Below, one piece after another: positions 27,059 through 35,950 of a stretch of DNA of 64,000 nucleotides. The notes below the pieces were generated by a model that was not told the DNA's origin, searched no databases, and saw only the letters and a program-made list of their open reading frames with translations. Source of the DNA: Bacillota bacterium (GTDB lineage: Bacteria; Bacillota; Clostridia; Acetivibrionales; DSM-1351); the NCBI GenBank assembly GCA_023443515.1, contig JAEZUC010000158.1, forward strand, positions 56,608 through 120,607, written 5' to 3'. Position 1 is the stretch's first letter, and each line of letters begins with the position of its first letter. Both the position numbers and the translations under genes were made by a program.

Positions 27059-27719
27059 CTACTTTTTCAATGATTGATTCCCATTGAACCTAATTTTGGA
27101 TTGGTCAGCAGTTTTGATTTCTACGTTTCCGGTCATTAACTCGGCAATAGCAGTATAAGCTCCACTCCACATATGAGCATAGTGCTTTAAAGTTATTTCG
27201 GGACTTGAAAGCCCCATGCGTTGCGATAAAACAAGAACTGAAACATTAAACTCGTTGATCAGATATGAAGCATGAGAATGGCGTAATCCTTTAGCTTGAA
27301 TTTTCTTCACATTTGCCAATTTTGCATATCGGCTAATGATCCGACCTATTGTTGATTTAATCATTGGTAACCCATCATAACTAAAAATAAAGTCATTTTC
27401 ATTACCTAAGCCTATTTCTGATTGTCGGCTACGCCATTCTCTTAAAATGTTTATAGTATCATCATCTAAGGCAATTATTCTTTTCCAGTCATTTCGCGTT
27501 TTAATAATTAGCATATGATGGACTCGTAACCGTTCTTTACTTAGGTCAACATCATTCCAGTACAAAGCGGTACCTTCATTTAGCGTCTTTTCTTCCTTTT
27601 TTTCGTATTCGCTTTCCTGTGATTCTATCGATTCCAAATTCTGATTGATAAAAATAGTTGCCCTTATCATCAACGTATACACCAGGATATTTTGTTGTTT
27701 GTTGTGTTTTATTTTCCAT
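27059..27719 (-). pseudogene. Tyrosine recombinase (integrase) pseudogene
   Basis: The first 47 codons from an ATG at 27719 encode an arm-type DNA-binding region (DDKGNYFYQSEFGIDR, then TGKRIRKKGRKD) and end at a stop. The continuation is in another frame and jumps directly to the catalytic domain: TALYWNDVDLSKERL, KGLRHSHASYLI (box II H-x-x-R) and LKHYAHM with the nucleophile tyrosine. The core-binding domain and the first catalytic arginine region are missing; full-length relatives have about 380 residues. The gene therefore carries both an internal deletion and a frame change and should be inactive. It marks an old integrated element. Confidence 0.82.
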
Positions 27720-27801
27720 TAGAAATTACCCACTTCTGATGTGAGAGAAACGCCTAAAATGGATTCGACTACATCTCTCGGAACGTTCTGGAGATTATAT
27801 A

Positions 27802-28032
27802 TTACCAATGCAATTCCGGATGTAAAATAAAACCAATGATAAATCTCAGTAATCTGTTCAAAATTCTTTCAAGGGATGAGGTTATTTTTGCAACTCCAAA
27901 GGTTACGGGATTAGATTGATTAATCATACTTCTTTCTGTATCAGAATCAACTATCAAAGCTCCCAGGGCAGAAGCTCCGACAGCGGCCAGTGAAATTTTA
28001 CTGTTTCCCTTAATTATTGGCATGGAAGCCAT
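27802..28032 (-). other. Possible fragment of a membrane protein gene
   Basis: A 76-codon ORF with hydrophobic stretches ISLAAVGASALGALIV and LRFIIGFIL. The frame stays open about 50 bases upstream (SPWYYLVFCILPFM), with no start codon or ribosome site there. It may be a remnant of a membrane protein in the same decayed element as the integrase. No family is recognised. Confidence 0.25.
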
Positions 28033-28210
28033 AAATGGAAGGATGCAGAAAACCAGATAATACCAAGGCGATAGTGGGTTTTTCCCGCAATTTTAAATCT
28101 CCCTTTCAGGTTTAGAAGTTATTTGAATCACGATTGATTTTTAGGTAAATATAAGTATTCTTTAACTCTTGTTAGATAAGTATGCCATATATTCGTTTTC
28201 TCCTTTAAAA

Positions 28211-28243
28211 CCAAAAAACAGGCCATCATCGTCTGTTTTTTGG
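28211..28243 (-). terminator. Terminator after the DUF4157 gene
   Basis: CCAAAAAACAG (28211-28221) and CTGTTTTTTGG (28233-28243) form an inverted repeat about 85 bp beyond the gene stop, with T-runs in the 3' arm and beyond. Confidence 0.65.
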
Positions 28244-28327
28244 GGTCTATTTGTTTATAAAGCAATGCTTTTCTCTAAATGGTATATGGATACTACCAGT
28301 TAACCATATTAATATTAACTACTAATA

Positions 28328-29980
28328 TCATTTTACTAATGGGGGAGTCGGTGCTGGACATGGAGTAGGACCAGGTTTAACTGGTTTATATTCAAAATAT
28401 ATTATTCCTGATGGAAACAGTTTTTCTTTTACGCCTTGATTATCACGGATAGAATCATACAAAGAATTTAAACTTATCGTTCCCTCTCCACCCCATGATG
28501 ATACTTTAAGTGTTACATCTCCCTTCCTTTTATTCTCAGTAATCCCAGTAACAACCACCCAGTGTTGCTCATATATATATTTTTTAAATGTTTTTGTTTT
28601 TGGGTTTTTCCAATCTATATTAATTGGGTTAAAAACATTTAATAGCGCAACAGGACAATCTTTTTCTAATGCTCCTCTTATATAAGTAGTAGCATTTTTG
28701 AAAGTTAACTTATTCTCGGGCCACTTTGCTTTTAGGTTTATTCCTTTACTTTTTGCAAACTTTTCTACCCCGTTAGCAAAATCTTTTATATTAGAAATAC
28801 CTAATGATGACGGTATATTTAAAACATCATCGTTTTTTTTATCACTAATACTGCTAATAACGGGAACTTCAAAAGGGGTTACATATTTATATACATCCTC
28901 CATAAAGGCTGAAAAGTCTTTTTTATTAATAGTATTATATTCATATAGTCCTTTAAGTTTAGGATTAGTCATTGCCATATAAGCTAATATATTGGCAGCA
29001 GCAGTAGGACCACAACCTCCAAAACTCTGAGTATATTTACCATACCACTCTTGATCACCACCGTAATATTTTATTTTAGTTTTTTTATCATATATTTCCA
29101 GAAAATCTTTATCAGATAACGATGTTATTACATAATTATTATATTTTTTTGTAGAACGCTGTATAACATTTTCCCTATACTGACTTGACTGTCCACTTGT
29201 ATTAAATGATTTTCCGCCAGTATTATCAGCTTCCATTGAACCTTGCACTACAGCTTTGCTACCCATACTATCGGCTTCCTTTTCAAGCTCTGCATCATCA
29301 TTTACAAGTGTACCTGTTTTCATCTTCAATGTAGGTGATACTCTCCCTTGCTTTTGCTGTACAGCATGCCAGCCTTCATGGGCAAGATGCTTTTCCTGTC
29401 CCGGTGCAATATAAATATCTTTCCCCTGAGTATATGCCAATGCACCTACTTGCTCTGGTTTATCTGATTTTGTATGTACACTTATATCGGAAAGGTCAAA
29501 ACCAGATAATTTTTCAAGCCCATCTTTCAAGTTAGCCGGAAGGCCTGTATTGAAAGAAATGCCCTTACTATCTTTTTTCGTTTGTAAGATATCTTTTTGC
29601 CTTTCTTGGGATACTGAATCTTTTTTTTGAACAACAGCGGGCTTAGTATTAACAGTAGGATCCTGTTCCCTTTTTATTAATGAACCTTTTACTCCCGTAT
29701 GAATTAATCCTGCTTTTTCTAATTTCTTACTTTGCTTTCCTTCCTCTAAAAGATTAATTGCTTGTCGATATCCTATTATACTTTGAAGAAACGAAAATTC
29801 TTCATGTGTCACAGAATACGGATCGGCTAGAAATATTCCAATCATTTCCTTAGGATCAGCAGTTCTTACATTAGCTTTTGGGGACTTACTCTTCTTAAGA
29901 TCTACTCTGCTGTGCTTATTTTTAGATCCAAAACCCGATGTTTGTTCTTGTTTTCTTTGCAAGAGCATTCTTGTTCGCAT
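28328..29980 (-). CDS. DUF4157 (eCIS-core) protein fused to a C39-like cysteine peptidase domain
   Basis: A 550-residue protein with no signal peptide. After a charged, low-complexity N-terminus, residues about 145-245 form a DUF4157 domain with HEGWH (201-205) and the downstream acidic DDAELEKEAD, as in a zincin metalloprotease. DUF4157 proteins are often linked to extracellular contractile injection systems or polymorphic toxins. The C-terminal part (about 285-540) has GGCGPTAAAN (C323) and EQHWVVVTG (H473), the Cys/His pattern of C39-like papain-fold peptidases. It ends in a Pro-rich tail. The ATG at 29980 lies 8 nt after AGGAG; the GTG at 29989 overlaps that site. No injection apparatus or immunity gene is visible. 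Confidence 0.72.
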   Translation of the reverse strand: MRTRMLLQRKQEQTSGFGSKNKHSRVDLKKSKSPKANVRTADPKEMIGIFLADPYSVTHEEFSFLQSIIGYRQAINLLEEGKQSKKLEKAGLIHTGVKGSLIKREQDPTVNTKPAVVQKKDSVSQERQKDILQTKKDSKGISFNTGLPANLKDGLEKLSGFDLSDISVHTKSDKPEQVGALAYTQGKDIYIAPGQEKHLAHEGWHAVQQKQGRVSPTLKMKTGTLVNDDAELEKEADSMGSKAVVQGSMEADNTGGKSFNTSGQSSQYRENVIQRSTKKYNNYVITSLSDKDFLEIYDKKTKIKYYGGDQEWYGKYTQSFGGCGPTAAANILAYMAMTNPKLKGLYEYNTINKKDFSAFMEDVYKYVTPFEVPVISSISDKKNDDVLNIPSSLGISNIKDFANGVEKFAKSKGINLKAKWPENKLTFKNATTYIRGALEKDCPVALLNVFNPINIDWKNPKTKTFKKYIYEQHWVVVTGITENKRKGDVTLKVSSWGGEGTISLNSLYDSIRDNQGVKEKLFPSGIIYFEYKPVKPGPTPCPAPTPPLVK

Positions 29981-30349
29981 TTGTATCACTCCTAAAATCT
30001 TATATATATATATAGTAAATTTTAAGTATGATATAACAGCTATTTCTTAACATTTTCTATTTTAAAATGAACCACCTCCTTAAATATCCGTCTTAATGTA
30101 TGATTCAAAAACCCCGTATCAAGTAAATTTTGCAGGGTTTTTCGGGCACGAAAAAAGAGTTGGCAGTAAACCAACTCTTTTTCTATGCTAGATAATCAAC
30201 ATTTACTCAAGATTTATTTTACAAATGATGATTATATAAAATGCATTGAGGATACTCGTCTTTTTGATAAAACAAAGTCTTCTGTAATTTATTATTTTAT
30301 CACAGAGAGCTAATTCTAAAGACTTTCCTTCATATTAACAAATTCTTTA
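29981..30349. other. Intergenic region with terminator hairpins
   Basis: This 369-bp spacer has a TATATATATATA run near 30003 upstream of the DUF4157 gene, where its promoter should lie. It also has AAAAACCCC...GGGTTTTT around 30110-30141 and the strong hairpin listed separately. No gene is seen. Confidence 0.45.
30151..30182 (-). terminator. Terminator of the small exported-protein genes
   Basis: AAAGAGTTGG (30154-30163) and CCAACTCTTT (30171-30180) form a perfect stem with a seven-base loop and a T-run on the minus strand. It is about 170 bp beyond the last gene stop. Confidence 0.75.
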
Positions 30350-30763
30350 CTAATTACCTTTATTTCCCTCTAGTTTTCCCTTTGTAATTTTAAATTTGCC
30401 TATTACTGATTTACCATTTGAATCATAAAGATTAATTTCTCTTTCGCAATCTTCAGAATTCATTTTTATAGCTTCTTCTGGATTCTTAGGTTGTTTACCA
30501 ATAAGATCTGATTTACTCACATATCCAACAGTTCCACCTTCACCAATTGCTTGAATAAGATCCGGTTCGTTAGCTGGCGAAGTTGCTTTTAATGCAGAGC
30601 CATATGTCTTGCCAGATTCGTTCTTCGGAAACTCCGGTGCTGACATAGAACTTCGGTTTAAATATGAATTTGCTGATACGTAGCTTACTAATCCTAATGA
30701 AATACCAAACGCTAAAATAAGAGTGTTGATTAATATATGTTTTATTCGTGTTTTAATTTTCAT
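30350..30763 (-). CDS. Small exported protein of unknown function
   Basis: A 137-residue protein with a signal or anchor segment at about residues 10-31 (ILINTLILAFGISLGLVSYVSA). The mature part has TYGSALKATSPANEPDLIQA and GYVSKSDLIGKQPKNPEEA, a pattern I recall from uncharacterised exported proteins of Bacilli and Clostridia; no function is known to me. It starts 42 bp after another small exported protein on the same strand, so the two probably form an operon and may interact outside the cell. Confidence 0.6.
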   Translation of the reverse strand: MKIKTRIKHILINTLILAFGISLGLVSYVSANSYLNRSSMSAPEFPKNESGKTYGSALKATSPANEPDLIQAIGEGGTVGYVSKSDLIGKQPKNPEEAIKMNSEDCEREINLYDSNGKSVIGKFKITKGKLEGNKGN

Positions 30764-30805
30764 ACAACTAGCCTCCCTTAATATTCAAAAACACTATTTA
30801 ACTTA

Positions 30806-31243
30806 TTAATTACTTTGATTAGGGCTTTGGAATGTATAATGAGTATTATAACCATTACCGTTATATGCAGCAGTTATACCATAGCTATAATATGTACCTG
30901 AACCGCCACTAGCATACCCAGTTGATGCAACAAAACCATAATCGGCAGAAGAATTATACTGCATTGTTGAGTACTTATATAAGGAACCATTTTTAAATAA
31001 TCGTGCTTGAGCACCCATATATCCTGAGGGTACTGTACCTGACCCAGTATAGTAAACGCTTGTCATTGCATTTTGACCGTTTCCGTCTACGTCTAAAAGT
31101 GCACGATTTTTATAACTATACCCTGAATAAGGTCCATAATACCCCCATTCGGATATAGTTGAGCCTGCAAATACCATTGTAGATACACCAAGTATGATAC
31201 CTACTAAGAATATAGATACACGTATTTTAAAGATGCTTTTCAT
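30806..31243 (-). CDS. Small secreted Tyr/Gly/Ser-rich protein
   Basis: A 145-residue protein with a signal peptide ending near FAGS (residues 1-28). The mature part is rich in Tyr, Gly, Ser and Asn (WGYYGPYSGYSYKNRA, GTVPSGYMGAQARLF, GSGTYYSYGITAAY) and has no cysteine, which suggests a beta-sheet secreted protein. The layout recalls lactococcin-972-like or other small secreted proteins, but I cannot place it. It has only a weak AAAGGA ribosome site and is followed by the second exported gene. Confidence 0.55.
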   Translation of the reverse strand: MKSIFKIRVSIFLVGIILGVSTMVFAGSTISEWGYYGPYSGYSYKNRALLDVDGNGQNAMTSVYYTGSGTVPSGYMGAQARLFKNGSLYKYSTMQYNSSADYGFVASTGYASGGSGTYYSYGITAAYNGNGYNTHYTFQSPNQSN

Positions 31244-31386
31244 AAAATTATTTTTCCTTTCGATTAGTATTTCTTGTGCACAAGATTCTAGAAAATTTTA
31301 CCATATGCAAACATGCCATGTGTGTCGAATTTCCTGTAATTACCATATTATTTAAAAATATCTAGTTATATTTACCCCCTATAGCA

Positions 31387-31637
31387 CTACACATATTTAA
31401 ACGCCTCAAATACCATATCCTCATCGGCCGTAATCAATATTCCCTCTGCCTTGCTCCTACGGTTCTTTGCAAGTATACCCATAGCAAGTTTTTTATCAAC
31501 AAGAGAATAAATCCTGATGCTATCAACCTGCTCCGCCAGTCTACTGTTACATACTGTTTTTTATAACCTTTAAAGGATTGCTCCTGTATCGTTTTTTGTT
31601 CAGCCTGTCTTTGCTCAAAACCAAAGGGTGCTGTCAT
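31387..31637 (-). pseudogene. Frameshifted small gene
   Basis: An ATG at 31637 opens a frame reading APFGFEQRQAEQKTIQEQSF, then GYKKQYVTV. In a second frame the protein appears to continue as RLAEQVDSIRIYSLVDKKLA, then MGILAKNRRSKAEGILITAD and FEAFKYV with a stop at 31387. The second half looks far more protein-like than the original frame. I read it as one protein of about 83 residues broken by a frameshift near 31540. No family is recognised. It lies in the accessory zone. Confidence 0.5.
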
Positions 31638-31986
31638 AAATAATCAACTCCAGAAAGAACATTTGTTCAATATGAGTGATTATATAATATTCAAATGGTA
31701 AAAATCTGTAAGGATAGATTAAGTTTTTGATATACACGCTTGCATTGTAGTCAGCATTGTTCACGAAACCTCATTTAAGGCACTGGAATTCAAATTAGGT
31801 ACTTCTTTATTACCTTTTGCCGTTAATTTCAACTGGATATGCTTAGAAAACAAAAAGAGCGATAGCCGAAGCCTCACCCTTTTTGTGAAAAAATCAACGC
31901 AACTAAATCTTTTCATGTTTTAACAAATTATTAACTATTTCATATAACTTAAACCTTTAAAGCCCTTACCATTCCTACCCCACAGG
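31638..31986. other. Intergenic region downstream of guaA
   Basis: About 350 bp containing the guaA terminator near 31852-31884. Nothing else is recognised in it. Confidence 0.4.
31852..31884 (-). terminator. Terminator of guaA
   Basis: On the minus strand a GC-rich stem closed by a TTCG tetraloop (GGTGAGGC-TTCG-GCTATCGCT, with G-U pairs) runs into a TTTTT tract, about 100 bp after the guaA stop. Confidence 0.75.
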
Positions 31987-33522
31987 TTATTCCCACTCAA
32001 TTGTAGCCGGTGGCTTCGAAGTTATGTCATACACAACTCTGTTGATGTGTTTTACTTCGTTTACAATACGGGTGGATACCTTCTCCAGAATATCATATGG
32101 TATTCTTGCCCAGTCGGCTGTCATGAAGTCAGTAGTTGTTACCGCACGAAGAGCCAAGGTATAGTCATAGGTTCTTTCATCACCCATTACGCCAACACTT
32201 CTCATATTTGTTAGAACTGTAAAGTACTGGTTGATTTCTCTACCCAGTCCCGCTGCTTTGATTTCTTCACGGAAAATATAGTCGGTATCTCTTAGGGTAT
32301 CCAGCTTTTCTTTTGTCAAATCACCGATAACTCTGATAGCAAGTCCAGGGCCTGGGAATGGCTGTCTCCAAACCAAATCTTCAGGAATTCCCAATTCCTC
32401 TCCGGCTTTTCTTACTTCGTCCTTAAAAAGATTTCTGAGAGGTTCAATAATCTCCTTGAAATCAACATGATCCGGCAAACCACCTACATTGTGATGGCTC
32501 TTAATAACAGCTGCATCACCAAGTCCGCTTTCTATTACATCAGGATAAATTGTTCCCTGAACAAGGAAATCAACCGTTCCTATTTTCTTTGCTTCATCTT
32601 CAAATATTCTTATAAATTCCTCACCAATAATTTTTCTCTTGGTCTCAGGGTCAGAAACGCCTTTAAGTCTATCCAAAAATCTGTCTTCGCAATTTACACG
32701 AATAAGATTTATATCGTACTGCTTTCTGAATATCTGTTCAACCTGATCTCCCTCATGTTTTCTCAAAAGTCCATGGTCAACAAATATACAAGTCAACTGC
32801 TTTCCAACAGCCTTGTGAATCAAAACTGCTGCCACAGATGAATCAACACCGCCTGACAATGCACACAATACCTTCTTGTCTCCAACCTTCTCGCGTATTG
32901 CCTTTATTGAGTTTTCAACAAAGGAAGACATTTTCCAGTCGCCTTTGCAATCGCATATATTGTACAGGAAATTCCTCAGCATTTCTTTTCCTTTAGGAGT
33001 ATGCATTACCTCAGGGTGGAACTGAACCGCATACAGGTTCTTTTCAACATGTTGCATTGCACCTGTAGGGCAATTTACCGACTTTGCTATTACTTCAAAG
33101 CCCTGAGGAGGGGTATCAACAAAATAGGTATGGCTCATCCAACAGATTGTATTTTCGTCAACATCCTTAAACAAAGGCTGTGATTTATCTACACAAATTT
33201 CTACTTTTCCATATTCACGCTGATTTGCAGCAGTTACACTACCACCCAGCATTACGCTCATAAGCTGCATTCCATAGCAAATACCCAAAACAGGTATTCC
33301 CAGTTCAAAAACACCGGGGTCGCATTTTGGTGCTCCTTCATCTAAAACAGAATTAGGTCCCCCTGTAAATATTATTCCTTTTGGGTTGTATGATTTTATA
33401 CGCTCTAAAGATGCATTATAAGGAATTACCTCACAATAAACATTTGCTTCTCTTACCCGGCGTGCTATCAGCTGATTGTACTGTCCGCCGAAATCAAGAA
33501 CTAAGACCATTTCATTGTTCAA
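31987..33522 (-). CDS. guaA: GMP synthase (glutamine-hydrolysing)
   Basis: GuaA converts XMP, ATP and glutamine to GMP. The 511-residue product has the normal length and all parts: a class I glutamine amidotransferase with C82 (GICYGMQ) and QFHPEV, the PP-loop ATPase SGGVDSSV, and the C-terminal dimerisation domain ending KPPATIEWE. The start appears to be TTG at 33522, placed 9 nt after GAGGAG; the in-frame ATG four codons on is too far from it. I saw no purine riboswitch in the 118-bp leader. Confidence 0.96.
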   Translation of the reverse strand: MNNEMVLVLDFGGQYNQLIARRVREANVYCEVIPYNASLERIKSYNPKGIIFTGGPNSVLDEGAPKCDPGVFELGIPVLGICYGMQLMSVMLGGSVTAANQREYGKVEICVDKSQPLFKDVDENTICWMSHTYFVDTPPQGFEVIAKSVNCPTGAMQHVEKNLYAVQFHPEVMHTPKGKEMLRNFLYNICDCKGDWKMSSFVENSIKAIREKVGDKKVLCALSGGVDSSVAAVLIHKAVGKQLTCIFVDHGLLRKHEGDQVEQIFRKQYDINLIRVNCEDRFLDRLKGVSDPETKRKIIGEEFIRIFEDEAKKIGTVDFLVQGTIYPDVIESGLGDAAVIKSHHNVGGLPDHVDFKEIIEPLRNLFKDEVRKAGEELGIPEDLVWRQPFPGPGLAIRVIGDLTKEKLDTLRDTDYIFREEIKAAGLGREINQYFTVLTNMRSVGVMGDERTYDYTLALRAVTTTDFMTADWARIPYDILEKVSTRIVNEVKHINRVVYDITSKPPATIEWE

Positions 33523-33640
33523 AACTAACCGCTCCTCTTTACTAATTAATTTTTTATATATACATTTAAATTACTTTTTTGCACAGTATTTTTATATTAT
33601 ATCGAATTTTATCTTTTATGCATAGCATAAAGTTACAAAT

Positions 33641-34591
33641 TTAATCCTTAAATCTCTTTAATGCACTTCCATTCAAATAATTAAACAACCTTCCCTGATA
33701 GTTGCCGTTTTCCGCCATTCTCGCCTCAATTGCATCCTGTATTTTCCACCAGCTTGTAGACCAATTGCAAAATACCGTTCGTTCTGCCGGAGCACGGCCC
33801 ATTAACCTTTGTACAACTATTTCGTTATTCAGGTGTTCCAGAAAAGCTATTGTTCTGTCAATAAATTCATCCATTGTAACAGGAACTATTTCACCTTCAG
33901 AATACATCTTTTCGAGAACAGTGTCCTTCAAAATATATAGGGAATGACATTTAACCTGCTGAACACCTAAAGCAGACAAGATTTTAGCACCCTCAACAAC
34001 ATCATCTATATTGTCCGTAGGCAAATCAGTAATATAATGGGCACAGGCTTCAAGGTCATATTTTTTTATTCTTACAATAGCATCTATAAATTCAGCTAAA
34101 GTATGCCCCCTTTGAAGGATTTTCAGTGAATGATAATTAACCGTTTGAAGACCAAGTTCAATTACAATATCAACACCCTTTTCCTTTTTTATTCCCGCGA
34201 GAAACTCCATATAACTGTCGTTAATACAGTCCGGCCTTGTAGAAATATATATTGCTACTATACCTTCCTGACAGGCCTCAGAAATATTTTTCTTGAAATC
34301 TTTAAAAGGAAGATATGTATTTGAATAATTCTGAAAGTACGCAATAAAAATGTCACTTCCATAGTTTTTGCCTATGTATCTGGCATTTTGGGAAAGCTGT
34401 TCCGATACAGACATTTTACACGATAGATTTTCAAAGCCTGCCCCCTCTTCACCGCAGAAAATACAGCCGGATAGGCTGAGACTGCCATCCCTGTTGGGAC
34501 AGGTAACCGGAAGATTCAACGGAAGCTTGTACACCTTTGATCCATATCTTTTTTTAAGGTAATCAGAGAATTTATTGTACAGCAATGTCAT
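33641..34591 (-). CDS. Radical SAM protein, TIGR01212/YhcC type
   Basis: A 316-residue protein with the family's cluster signature C31...C43-x2-C46 (CPNRDG...GCIFCGEEG). Other conserved parts are AYFQNYSNTYLPF and ISTRPDCINDSYMEFL. YhcC-like proteins are widespread radical SAM enzymes whose substrate is not settled. The ATG at 34591 sits behind GCAGGAAGG and overlaps the end of larC by 20 bp, implying coupled translation. It is the last gene of the run beginning with the T-box leader. Confidence 0.82.
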   Translation of the reverse strand: MTLLYNKFSDYLKKRYGSKVYKLPLNLPVTCPNRDGSLSLSGCIFCGEEGAGFENLSCKMSVSEQLSQNARYIGKNYGSDIFIAYFQNYSNTYLPFKDFKKNISEACQEGIVAIYISTRPDCINDSYMEFLAGIKKEKGVDIVIELGLQTVNYHSLKILQRGHTLAEFIDAIVRIKKYDLEACAHYITDLPTDNIDDVVEGAKILSALGVQQVKCHSLYILKDTVLEKMYSEGEIVPVTMDEFIDRTIAFLEHLNNEIVVQRLMGRAPAERTVFCNWSTSWWKIQDAIEARMAENGNYQGRLFNYLNGSALKRFKD

Positions 34592-35882
34592 AACCTTCCT
34601 GCCTGTATTTTTCACTTACCAGTTCATAAACTTCCTTTATTGGCATACCTGTTTTTATCGCAATACTCCTGCAATCTTCATATTCGGGGGCAAATTTCAT
34701 TATGTCGCCAATATTTGCAACCTTCACACGAACGGCTCCGTACTGTGTATTGACCTTTACCAGCTCTCTGTCCATGCAGAATCTTTGTGAATGGCTGATC
34801 CTTATACCAAGGGTAGAAGTTTCTTTGAAAATAATATCGGAAATCCTTTTTTCTTCTCCGCATTTAACCAATACTGTCAGCATTGAGGAGGGTCTGCCCT
34901 TTTTCATATAAATAGGTGTGTAATAAACATCAAGGGCTCCGCTGTCAAGTAACTTTTCCATTGTGTATCCCATGATTTCGGGGGACATATTGTCTATATT
35001 GGTCTCCAGTATGCTTATTTCATCATTTGGAATCATATCCTGCTGATACAGACTTCCCATGACTACTCTCAGAGCATTAAACCGGCCTGTTTCTCTTTTG
35101 CCCATACCATATCCTGTTTTTTCAATAGACATAGGTGGCATTTTACCAAACCCCGAAGATATCATTTTTATGATACCTAACCCGGTTGGGGTAACCAATT
35201 CAAAGGGAATGTCTTCTGTTATAAGAGGAATTTTACTACTGCACAGCATTTCCATTACAGCCGGAACCGGAACAGGCAGGAGTCCGTGAGCACACTTTAC
35301 AAAGCCCTTTCCTTCATGAAGCTCTGATGCAAATATCCTTTCTATCCCAAGCATATCAAGACAAATACATGAGCCTACAATGTCCACAATAGAATCCACC
35401 GCTCCTACCTCATGAAAGTGAACTTCATTTATATCCTTACCGTGAACCTTTGCCTCTGCCCTTGCTATCTCTCTGAAAATCTTTGTGCTCATTGCTTTTA
35501 CTCTCGGTCTCAGATCACTCTGATTTATAATACGCTCAATATCTTCGAGATTTCTTTCAGAATGGTGGTTATGGGTATGTTCATGGGTGTGTTCATGAGT
35601 ATGTCCTTGCTCTCCATGGTGATGGTGGTCAGTATGGTGTACCTCCCCGTACTGATGCTCCTCACTACTATCCTGGTGTTCGGTTTCTTCTAAAACAACT
35701 CGTACATCAGTTCCACATATACCATTCTTTACCTTATTGTTTATTTCAATGGAATAACCGTCTACTTTCAGTTTTTCAAGCTCATATAAAAATACGGTTT
35801 GGTCAATGCCAAGATCAAGCAGTGCACCTAAAGTCATATCCCCGCTTATGCCTGAAAAGCAGTCGAAATATAAAACCTTCAT
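34572..35882 (-). CDS. larC: Nickel-pincer cofactor biosynthesis protein LarC
   Basis: LarC inserts nickel into pyridinium-3,5-bisthiocarboxylate mononucleotide, the cofactor of lactate racemase LarA. The 436-residue product starts VLYFDCFSGISGDM, typical of the family, and is the uninterrupted LarC1-LarC2 form. A His-rich insert at about residues 69-108 (TDHHHHGEQGHTHEHTH) probably binds or stores nickel. The ATG at 35882 follows AGGAGGAG. larB lies directly upstream. Neither larA nor larE is in the window. Confidence 0.9.
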   Translation of the reverse strand: MKVLYFDCFSGISGDMTLGALLDLGIDQTVFLYELEKLKVDGYSIEINNKVKNGICGTDVRVVLEETEHQDSSEEHQYGEVHHTDHHHHGEQGHTHEHTHEHTHNHHSERNLEDIERIINQSDLRPRVKAMSTKIFREIARAEAKVHGKDINEVHFHEVGAVDSIVDIVGSCICLDMLGIERIFASELHEGKGFVKCAHGLLPVPVPAVMEMLCSSKIPLITEDIPFELVTPTGLGIIKMISSGFGKMPPMSIEKTGYGMGKRETGRFNALRVVMGSLYQQDMIPNDEISILETNIDNMSPEIMGYTMEKLLDSGALDVYYTPIYMKKGRPSSMLTVLVKCGEEKRISDIIFKETSTLGIRISHSQRFCMDRELVKVNTQYGAVRVKVANIGDIMKFAPEYEDCRSIAIKTGMPIKEVYELVSEKYRQEGYDIAVQ

Positions 35883-35950
35883 TAACTCCTCCTGATTTAC
35901 ATAAATAGTTTTATATGTTAAACGGGACACATGAATATGTCCCGTTATAG

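Noticed and set aside
33523..33640. Possible purine riboswitch before guaA
   Set aside because: The spacer is too short and lacks the conserved stems and loops of the purine aptamer.
35412..35693. 93-codon plus-strand ORF rich in Met and Val
   Set aside because: It is the complement of the His-rich insert of larC; composition is a reading artefact.
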